Below, in pieces: positions 1 to 10,700 of a stretch of DNA of 64,000 bases (positions are counted from its first letter, which is position 1; every line of letters starts with the position of its first letter). The notes beneath the pieces are model-generated. The model was not told the origin of the DNA, ran no database searches, and was given only the letters and a program-made list of their open reading frames with translations. Origin of the DNA: Amoebophrya sp. A120. Its lineage: Eukaryota > Sar > Dinophyceae > Syndiniales > Amoebophryaceae. Position numbers and translations under genes: made by a program. Where the stretch lies: positions 4,172,265-4,236,264 of the forward strand of contig CAJINV010000007.1 of the NCBI GenBank assembly GCA_905178155.1. Direction: 5' to 3'.

Positions 1-877
1 TCCCCTTCAGCTGCGTCCAAGAACTTCGGCACCGGGAGCGCCTTTATGGGGGGCAAGAGCGGCATGTTCGGCGGTCTTCAAGGGAGAACGAAGCCTCCTG
101 GTCCTGTTTCGCCATCAGCGCCGAGCTATCGTGCCGCAAACAGTTCTTAGTGCTGCCGCCTCTATATCTGTCAATACCAATACAATAGTATTTTGAAAAA
201 GAAAATGGAGATGCTCAACAAGCTCATGGTTATGCAGCAGCTGATGCTGCATGAGCAGCGGCTCTATTGCATGATTGTCCACTCTTGATGCCACCGCGTC
301 CAATACGTCGACGTTAAAGCATCAAAAGAACGAGCTGACTACTTTAGCTTTACCTCAGAAGATGCATGTGGTGCATGGAGATGAACAGCAGCACTGCAAA
401 TTGTCATTGACAGCAAAGATGGCAGCGCTAGGCTACTTGAAATTTCCGACCGATACAGTCAACTTTGTTGGCAAAAAACCGCCCGGTGCGGCTTTCGGAG
501 GTGGTGGAGATTTGATCCCTGGCAGCATCATCCCTGGCAGCGTCGTTCCCGGCACCGTGGGAGGTCCGAAAGGTGGACGCTTTTCAACAGCAAAAGCAGG
601 TCCAGCTCCTCCGAAGGCGCTCGCGACCGGTGTGGGTCTGCAGGGCATCAACTTGAAGGCCCGGCCGAAAAAACGCATTTTGAAGCGACCTGGGGACCCC
701 CCGAGCCCGAAGAAGCGGATCAGTTGGCGCGACGGAGCGCAGTCGATGCGAATCGTCCCGGACAGGGTCCAAGATGGAATGCAGTTGCTCGGGGTCGAAG
801 CCCAGGTCGCCGCGGTGGAAGAGAGAAAGAACAATGAAGCCGGGGGTGGAATGATAGACGGAGAGTATGACGAGTGA
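1..877 (+). CDS. 3' end of a Gly/Pro-rich protein gene (partial, two exons)
   Basis: The gene enters from the left edge. Exon 1-126 is open in frame 1, ending SPSAPS. It is followed by an inverted-repeat intron (127-455), and exon 461-877 resumes in frame with NFVGKKPPGAAF and ends TGA. The two exons sum to 543 nt, an exact multiple of three (180 residues visible). The protein is low complexity (Gly, Pro, Ala, Lys). Near the C-terminus it has two basic patches and KKRISW, which resembles the RVxF docking motif for protein phosphatase 1; that reading is a guess. The ATG-less open frame between 275 and 460 belongs to the intron, not the gene. I do not recognise a family. Confidence 0.55.
127..455. 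mobile_element. Introner-like element 1 (intron)
   Basis: It begins TATCG and ends CGATA. The two ends match as inverted repeats over roughly 55 bp with gaps; the inner part GCTGCC...CTGTCAAT is the clearest stretch. The flanking 5-mers (CGAGC at 122-126, CAGTC at 456-460) match poorly. Removing element plus the right 5-mer keeps the frame open (APS to NFVGKK). This is the weakest duplication in the set. Confidence 0.55.
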
Positions 878-1755
878 AAATGATGATGTGATGAACTGTC
901 GTTTCGTCCCTGAATTGGACTTGCATTTTTCGGCTTGTGCTCAACGCAGATTGATATTAACTATCTCGTCGACGTCATCGAAGATGGTGTGTCATTGAAG
1001 ATGAAAAAGGAAAAGCTGGATCTCGTTGTTCATCATGAAGCAGCGTCGGTGTTGTTTCACCTTTGACGTCGTTTAGTTTTGGCTCCGATGATGTACTCTT
1101 CATGTTCATGTCAAGCTCCTGAACAAAGTTGAGCAGAGCTACTGTAGATGATTCAGTCCGCGTGTCGATTATTTCCTAATTTTTAGGATAAAAGAACAAG
1201 GACAAGCACACCATTGTACTAGTACGTAGTTCGGTGACGGAGAGCGAGGCACCCAGTTGATTTCTCTCGGTTTTTTCCCCTCCATGACGTTGTCGATTCT
1301 GTTTTGCTCGGTTCGGCCAGCGTTGGTAGTTCATTGTCGGTTAGTTTTGCTGTGAAGAAATTCTATCTGCTTTATCTGTCGGTGCTGAAGTGAGCGACGT
1401 CTCCGGTTTTTTCGCAAGAAAATTTATTTTTTTCCGGCGTCAGGAACAAGATTGTGATTGACGCAGCGCATTCGGTTTTGTTTATTTGTGAATCTCTCTC
1501 ACATCGTGCAGTGCTGGTGCTTCTGATCTCCTCGCTTTTGTTCTTCCTTGTGCCAGTCTTGAATTTTACTCTTTGAATTTGCTCTGCGTAAGAACAGGTT
1601 CAGTTTTTCTGAGTTTCTTTTTCATCCCACTACAACATGCAATAGTACCCCGCAACAAAGACAAATTACCGCCCTGTAAAAATGCCTAATGGCTCTCCTG
1701 TACTAGGACAATACTTCCTCTAAGAGTCCCACGAGGAACAACGAACTCCAGCATC
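878..1755. other. Intergenic spacer
   Basis: No supported gene. T-rich 3' and 5' flanking sequence between a TGA stop and the next ATG; nothing recognisable on either strand. Confidence 0.5.
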
Positions 1756-4700
1756 ATGGTCGACACCCTCCCCGACCTGATAGTCGAGGTTCCCGTGCAG
1801 GCGGCCTCGCTCCCGGAGGGCATCCTGGACGGCCGGTACAAGCATCTGAAGCAGAAGGTCAACCACAAAGATTGTTTTTTCTGTTCCGCTATGGATTGCA
1901 AAAGTGTCTGGGTGTGGAAGAATGAAACTTGTGATGCTGCATTTGGAGTCCAAAAAAATCTGTATTGCATGAGCAGCAGAGGGAAGGCAATTTTCGCTAC
2001 GCAGAGAGGGCATTTGTCATGCGGAATAGGCATCAAGAACCCAGCAAAAAATCTGTGATGCTAGGGCATGCATCACAGACATCCACCTGGCTCATGCAAC
2101 ACGTGCATGACAAGTCTCAGAATCTTCCAGACCCAGACACTTTTGCATTTGATATTCGCGAACGGCTTCTACCTGTACAGCATCGCCAACGCGTCCACCG
2201 GCAATGACAACTACGTGTTCGGCCGGAAGCTGAGCGGGCAAAACTCCTACATCGCCCGGATCGACTCCCCGGACGTGCTGCTCGGCGAGATTTACGTCTA
2301 CGATGAAAAGCAGAACGAGTTTGTGAAGAAGTCCGAGTCCTTCGACATTTGGGTGGACGGCGACGCGTTCCACGGCAACCGCCAGGCCAAGCACGACGTG
2401 TTCGCGCCCCAAGTTTTGCACTTCCAGTCGCCCTATCAAACGTAAAAATGTCTGGGTCTGGAAGGTTGCAACTTGTGGTGCTGTCTTTGGAAGGTAAAAA
2501 AAATCTGTATTGCATGACCAGCAAGAGGAGTTCAATTTGTGCTACGCGGAGTGGGCGTTTCTCATGCGGATTACGCATGAGAGGGCTCTTTAAAAATCTG
2601 TGCTGCTAGGTCATGCATTACAGGCATCGCGGGTCATGCTCATGCAAAATATGCATGACAAATCGCGCATTCTTCCAGACCCAGACACTTTTACATTTGA
2701 TACGCCCTTCGCGGACCTGAACGGGGGGTACGAAATCATCCCGAAAACCTGCTGCCAGCGACCGGTGTACTACTCGGAGGGGCTGCAGTATCCCACGAAA
2801 AAACTGCTTCACTGTGATGACTTTGCAAGATCTGCATCACAAGTTTGCTACACATGACACTGAAAATTTGTCATGCGCGCTTCCCAAGGGAAAACACGCT
2901 TGGAAATCCAATGCCTTGCAGGTGTAGCAAGACAAAGAGTTCTGTGTGCCATTTTCTGCATCACAAGTTCACAGTGAAACAGTTTTTTCTTGCGATATGC
3001 AGCTGTTCTTGATTTTCGTCGGCGAGAAGTGGGTGTGCACGCCGAATGACACGGTGAAGGACGGGTTTCTGTTCAAAGCCGAATCGGAAAAAACCGACCG
3101 GGTTTTTCCCACGGAATGCAACTGGCTCGACGGAAATGTCGTGGAGGAGGTACTTACAACTAGGGAATTCGTGATGTTGATGAATTCGGTGATTGTTTTG
3201 TGCATTAATAAATTCAACTATCGAAATCTATCTCGATTGCAAAAGAATATGCGCAATAACCTGCACGGGACGCAAAAATATCGTGTCAAAATAAACCCCA
3301 GGTTCTCCCACCCGCATTGGACCCGTGGTCGGCCGCCTCCGTTCCTATGGCATCGGTGATGCAACAGGCACAGGAGCTGCAACTTCTTGCGCAACAGGAT
3401 CATCATCTCGAGCAACAGCCAATGGCAGAACCGTCCGCAGGAGCCGCGCAACAAGTAGGGGACCAGCTGCAGGAGGCGCAATCTCCAGCTGCCGCCCGGA
3501 GGGTACCGTCATTGCAGGTCGTGGATCATGAAAGCGAGCAACCCGAAGGGATGGAAAAGGCAGGATTGGTTCCCGAAGCACCTGCCGAGGCAGCAGAAGC
3601 ACAAGGCGAAGAGGCTCGGGCGGCTGGCGAAGGAGGAAATGACGAGGCGGGTATGGCGGATGAAGAAAATAAAGATAGCGCGGGAGTAGAGGCGGAGAAG
3701 GAGAAGCCGGCATCAGAAAACGCTAAAAATGCAGCAGGTGAGGCTGAAGCAAAAGAGGACGCAAAGCCAGCAGCCGGGGAGGGAGAGCAGGCCGACGGCG
3801 GAGAGAAAAAGTCCGCTGAAGATGAAGAGACTACTACCAAGAAACCCGGGGAAGAACAAGAAGAGACCAAGGAGAATGACGACGCCAAGCCGGCGGAAGA
3901 TGTTGCACCAGAAGAAAACCAGCAGGACAGTAAAGACGACGCCGCAGGAGCTGCGGCGGGCAACGAGGAGGGAGAAGGCAAACCCGCAGTGGCCGAGGAG
4001 GGAGCTCAAGAGGAAGCACCAGCAGGCAATGGGGAGGAGAAAAATGAAGCAGAACAAGGCGCACCTGTTGCCGAAGGAGAAGACGCGACAGCTCCTGCAG
4101 CGGAAGAAGCAACGCCAGTCGGAGAAGATGAAAACACTGGTGGCGCAGACGCCGCAGCACAGGAAGCTATTCCGCTCCTTGTGGAACAAGATGAGCAGGG
4201 CAACGAGCAGAGTGAACAGCCAGCCAAGCCGGCGGACGAAATTCCGGTCGACGGCCCTGCCGTCGCACCCACGCTGTTGGAAGAAACGGATGACTCGAAC
4301 AAGAACGTGAAGACCCTCTCCTCGAAACAAGAAAACGCGAACAGTACCTTCGCGAATTTTTTAGCAGACGACAGGCAGCTACGAATGAGGAAATATGACC
4401 CGGCCTCCAATTGGTTCAAGCTTGTGTTGCGTGATGGAATTGTGCGCAAGCGCAACCGCAAGTTAGATAGTAGCACGCTGAAAAGTAGCTGCTCAAGCTC
4501 AATGCAATTTCGGAAGACAAGAAATTTGAGCGAAAAATAACGCACTGCCTTTTAATCTTCTCCTCTGACAAACTTGAATAACTGAAGAGGGCTGGAACAT
4601 ATTTCCATTGCATAGCAGCAAGTGTTGCTGTCCCAGGACACAGCTGATATCCCGGAAAACGTGGAGTACTATCACGGAAAGGACCTCTGCTACAGCACGA

Positions 4701-7700
4701 GACCGGCTCTGTTCGACGCAAATCTGCCCCCGACGGACCTCCTGTCACAAATCGCGAACAACGAGACTCTATCCACTGCGAAAAAACTTAAATTTGGGCT
4801 TTGGTCGTCTTCTGGAACAAGAAGTATGGAAGTGTCAGAATCGAAATTGACAAAGTCGAAAAATTTGTGATGCATAAAATCGATACCAGTTGGAGCCTCA
4901 GTTTCCAAGTGGCGCATACCAAATTTCGGGAGCGCCCAAATCCAGTCTGTCATGCTGTTTGGGCAAAGAAGACTGCTCCTGTCGTGCTACTCTGGCAGCA
5001 CCTTGCATACCTCTAAACAGGCTTGCAATTGGTCTCATTTGCCTGCTCCCCAATACAGGCCTTCAGTGCCCTACATTTTATGCATCACAGATTTTTCGAT
5101 TTTATCGATTTCGATCCTGACACATCCATAAGGAGGTTGCGGAACTTACTGTACTGGTGCAAGCTGAGTATTCTCGTTCTTCACTGCTACACTGCATGCA
5201 CTAGCAGCACTTAAATGCACTTTGATTTTCTTGTATGCACTCTTTTTTTCATAGATACACAACAAGTCGACATAAAGTTGGCCGAAAGTAAACTTGTCAA
5301 CATGCAGCCCTGAAGATTGTTCGTAGCGTCCCAACCAGTTACTTATTTCCAGAGGACCACCACGATAGAGCTCAGTATTTTTTTTTCCGTGCATAGACAA
5401 CTTCCTTGGCCGCCATCGCTTTGGTCGCGGAGTACCCTGGGTACGTGAAAGAAACCCTCGGCCCAAAGCCGCAACAGCCGGACGTGTTTGTCTCGGACAA
5501 CCATTCGCAGTCGGGGCTGAGCAAAGATGACAGGTACAGCGTGCGCCTGTTTGACTTCACGAAGAGCCAGTTTTTCACGATCACGCTTGACGACTTGATC
5601 CCCTGCAGCGGTGAGAAAAACTGGTACGACCGCCGGCCGGTCCCCGTTTTCTCCCAGCCCTGCGGCAACGAGCTTTTTGCGCTGTTGCTGGAAAAAGCGT
5701 TGGCCAAGTTGGCCGGAAGCTACGCGAATTTGTCCGGCGCGCCGTTAGTGTACTACCTGTCGGCCCTCACCGGAACGCAACCGACCACCCAAGAAGTGTG
5801 GGACTTGGTGCAGCCGAACCAGAATCTGAACGTATGCAGTGCAAAAGTATCGTAGTCGTATAAATACATTACAAATTTCCTCAGCATGAGAAATAGAATT
5901 TGTAATGCGGATTCACCCTAAGAAAAAAATTTGCAATGCATGATTGCAATACGAGTAGAGTACGAGTACGATACTTTTGCACAGGATAGAACGTGGTGAA
6001 AAACAAGATCATTCTTCCCGGTGGTGCACAACAAACTCCCCCGAACTGTTTTCCGCATGCCCTGTACACGAAGAAGGTCAGCAACGCAGAACTGAACTTC
6101 GACGACTTCTTCTCCACTGTGCTGCGCACGAATAAGAGCAAGCAAATCGTGTCCTGCGTGATTGCGCCGCGGGCGGGGGCGAGGAATCAACAAAAGAGGA
6201 GACCGGACGGGCTGGTGGAAGGCTTTCCGTACGCCTTGCTGGAGGTACTTCTTAATTGGAATTTCTACTAGCTCGTATCAATCTGTTGGTCATGGAAATC
6301 GATCCCGCACACACGTAACACGATCGCCCCAGATGACGCCTGTTCCTCAATGAAATGACAGTTCTGAATGACCTGAACTAGCCAGATCCTTAGGGAAATG
6401 GTCAGAATCTATCTAGATCCTAAAGGAAACTCTTCTCCATGTTCCGCGAATCCCCCAAATACTACGAAGGCAAAGCCGTCAGGATCGTAGTGAAATGAAT
6501 GGACTCAGCTCGGTCCAGGCGTTCAGAGTGGTCGCCCTGGGGGACTTGACTCCCGCCAGGGTCGAGCACCAATCTGAGCAGGTTGAGGGGTGGACTCCCA
6601 TGCTGTTTGGCCACTTGACTCTGTCCAGGTTTGGTCCTTTTGAATGTGATGAAGTTGGATGATTTGAACCTACAGGATGTAACGCAGCAAGAGACTTGCG
6701 TCACTTGCTTGCTTACTTGCAATTGAGAGAATTCATCGAATTGCTGTTGATAACGAGCTCAGTGGAGCAAGCGCGTGTAAGTGTGTGCGAGTGTTCTCAA
6801 GTCCATTAACACCACGCTACGCCTTGAGACTCAAACTGGCTCTTCTAGTCAGATAAGTTTATTTGAAATAATGGGCCAAGAGGCAAAGCTGGTGGAGAAG
6901 TTGTCCAGCGCGCAGGACTGGCGTGTCTGGCGTCGCGGGGTCACGAACGAGGTTTCTCGTCTCGGACTCCAGGAGTATTGGGATAATCGTCTTGCTGGTA
7001 ACCCACCGGGGATTCCGCAGGCGGCCAATACTGCCAATAACGCGATCCGGGAGAAGTGGCGCGACCTGAAGGATGCCATCTACAAGTCACGCACCGGGTC
7101 CGTGTCCACGTGGGTCAACAGTCAGCACTACATCAACGACGACGCTGCGCAACTGTTCATGCGTATTCGTGATGTTGGTCGCTTCAATGTTGCCTCCCGT
7201 GACCAGCAGCACATCAAGACCTCCTCGATCGACGCCATGCATTTCGACAACCGTGACGCGCCGAAGGATGCTCCGACGTTCCTGGCCCAGATCCTCGACT
7301 TTATGGTGATGGCGCCGAGTGTCTACGTCCCGGAGCCCGGGTGTCCGGTCGAAGATCATCATGTGAAGAACATTCTGGACAAGTTGCCCAAGATGTACGC
7401 GTCGGCCTTCCGCCAGACCATCGACCGCTGCGTGGACGAGTCCGATCACATCACCTTGCAGGAGATCGGGAACCGTCTCGAGAAGAAGCTCGCGCAGCTG
7501 GTCAAGGAAGGCTCGCACAAGATCGAGAGCCCGTCCTTCGGCAAGGCCTTCCCGGTCGTTGAGGAGAAGTCGAAGAAGACGAAGAAGGGAAATAAGCGTC
7601 AGAAAAATGACGATGATGATGAGGAGCCGGACTCCGCTGATGATGGTCAAAATGCTTCTGGCAAAGTGTTCTCGGCGAAAGCCTTGAAGCGCAAGATGGC

Positions 7701-10700
7701 CAAAGTGCGTAAGCAGACCGAAGCGAGTGCCCTGGCTGCCCATGGCCTGCCCCCGAAGGCTAACGCTAAGGGTGGAAGTGGCCAGAAAGGTGGTGGTAAG
7801 ACTGGTCGGAACCAGAGCACTCCCTGCAACACTGTGACCAAACCCAAATGCTGGATCTGTGGCAAGGAAAACCATAAGGCGGACCGTTGCCGCTGGAATC
7901 CTAACAATCAAGGGAAAGGTCAGTGGGGTGGTGCCTGGGGAAACCAGCAGCCGCAGTGGTGTCCGCCGGTGAGCCAGAGCCAGACGAACAACCAGAATCA
8001 AGGGCAGGGAGCCGGTGGAAAGCAGGGTGGTTGGGTCTGGCAAGGACCAGCCTGACCAGATGAAGGAGGAGTATTTATCTCGGAGTATGGTAGCTGTGTG
8101 CTGAATTTCGAGAATTTAGAAGATTTCGGTGTAGATTCTTCTAGCTGTTTTACTGCACAGACCAAGGACGCAGTGAGCTTGGTCGATTCATGTGCAAACA
8201 AGTATTTATCTAGACACGAATCGGATTTCATTGACATCTCGAGCAACGTCTGCCGCATCAACGGCACGGCCGGGGCTCGTGATGGTTTTGTAGGAAAACT
8301 GAAGGAAAACGCTCTAGGTTTGCCCTATGGCGTCTACTTCAAACACTTGCCAAGAGATATTGATCGCGTTCTTCCGTGGCTCGGTGAGGACAATCCCAGT
8401 GATCGTGGGTGGGATCTGAACTACAACAGCTCTGGTGGTTCCTTAGTCAACAGGGAATCCGGTCAGATGCTACCAATCAAGAACCACGAGAGGTTGACCC
8501 TCCCAGTCCTTGGGTGTGATCTTTTCGGGATGGGCCTCCGGGGTCAGGCGACTAGAGACACCGCGGAAGATATTGCATGCATTACAATCGAAGAAAGTAT
8601 TGCTAGTTGTCATCTTACTCGCCTAGAACAACATAGAAGATTCGGGCACTTTCACGTAGATGGTCTTAGTGTCCAGTGCCCTGAATGCGACAAAGCTAAA
8701 GGCGCAAGAAGCTCTCACGCCAAGGAGCGAGACACTAGTAATTACAAACCTGAACCATTGAAACTACTAGCGATGGATTTCGCGGTAGGTATTAAACCTG
8801 TATCGATTCGGTCACGCACCTGCGTGCTGGTGGTCATCTGTGATGCCATCAAGAAGTGTTTCTGGTTCCCTCTTAAGCTGAAAAGTGACTGCGTTGAGGT
8901 TTTGGAAGAAGTAATAAAAGGCATTCGCCAGAAATACGCTTTGACCCTCGAGGACAAAGTGGTGTGGTTCGTCCGTCGGGACAATGAGCCAGTTCTGGGC
9001 AGTGACTCCATGACCAAGGTCATGCAATCGCTGCGGGTCGGTGATGCTCCTACGGTTCCCTACAACCCAGAGCAGAACGGAACCTGCGAACGCTTTACGC
9101 GGACCATATTCGGCGCTGTGCGTGCGATGTTGGTGAACGTGGACAAGCGTCTGTGGTGCTACTCGGTCGAGTACGCTGCAGCATGCTGGGACCGCCTTCC
9201 GCATAAGTATAGCAAAGTGCCTGAGTACGACGGAAAGACTCCGGCAGAGATTCTAGATGAGAGAACTGGCAGAAACAGTTCAAAAGTTGGCACAAGGATG
9301 CTAGGGCGTTTTGGTTGTCTCGTTTATTTTCGTGAACAAGTCAAGAAAGGCGAAGCTCATGAAGCTCCTGAGGGGGGAGTAGAGGTGGTTGCTCCAAAGC
9401 TGTCCGCGCCATTTCGTCGTGGTGTATTTCTCGGCCTTTGTCCTAAGTCTTCGGGCTGGCGGGTTGGGACGTACGTCACGGACGGCCGGCCCGCCGCGGG
9501 ACGTCGTTGGATGGAGTATTCTACCATCGACGTCAAGTTCCGTGAGGAGTGCCTCGTGAAGAATATTGAAGACCTAGCTCCTAACTCCAAAGGTATCTAC
9601 GTCGAGTGCGACGCAATCGAGGCCCTACCTAGTGGAGCGCCGTGTGCGCCATCTCTCCCGTGCGTCGGTCCTGAAATCGGGGCTGTGCGTCGGCTGGGGG
9701 TGGATGTCTCGGAGCACACTGGTAGGCAGCCTGACGGTCCTGAGACGTTAGTGATTGAGAGTGTGGATTGGGAAGATGATCCGGGCCAGATACATCCCGA
9801 GCCTGAAGGTGTTAAACCTGAGGAGGGGAATCTGGACGATCACCCCACTCACAGCAGCTTATCGAGTCCAAGAAAGGTGAGCCCGTCTCCGGCGCGGATT
9901 GTGGCTGGCAACCGCAACTCCAAGCCGCGAGGGCGTGGCCGCCCCAAAGGGAGAAAGGACACGAGAAAGCGCGTGAGACGTACACGAAAAGAGCTCGACG
10001 CACTAAAGAAAGACGCGAGTGCGTTTGCCGCAGCAATAGCAGCGCAGGATGATCGAGAGGAAGGTGAGGAATTCCTTGACGTCCAGCGTTACTTGACTAC
10101 ATCGGCCAAGTTGGATCCCGCTCGTTGCAAAGACTCAGTCGAATGGAACGCAGCAACCAACAAGGAAGATTGTAGACTTGAAGCCTATAAAGTGTGGGAG
10201 CCAGCTACTGACGAGGAGCTAGCGACCGCAAAACAGGTTTTGCCTATTGCTATCCTTCTTACCGAGAAGCGTGACGGTACGAAGAAAGCGCGAGCAGTAG
10301 CACTCGGGAATCTAGATCGTTCGGGCGAGCTGGACACTTTCGCTCCTGTTGTGTCCCATGCCGCTAACAGGTTACTTCTAGCCGCTGCAGCCGCAGATGG
10401 TGATGATGTGATCCCGTTCGACCTTGATAGTGCGTTTCTCAGTGCCTTACTTGATCGCGATGTCTTCTGCCGCTTGCCACCCATCTGGGCGAAAAAGCAC
10501 GGCGTGGAGATTGTCAAGCTCAAGAAAGCGCTTTACGGCTTGAAAGACGCCCCCAGGCTCTGGCATAAGAAGTATGAGGAAGTACTGACCAAGCTAGGTT
10601 GGGAACCCTGTCCCTCTGCGCCAGGTCTGTGGAAGAAACCGAGCTTGGAACACCCTGGGAAGTTTCTGAAGTTGGCAGGGTATGGCGACGATAATCTTAT

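Noticed and set aside
3713-4330. Minus-strand frame of 205 codons, Phe/Leu/Cys-rich
   Set aside because: Antisense shadow of the Ala/Glu-rich calpain exon; the composition mirrors GAG/GCA codons.
7087-8043. Long minus-strand open frame (318 codons)
   Set aside because: Antisense to copia gag, which has a zinc knuckle and LTR context; no recognisable protein in the antisense reading.
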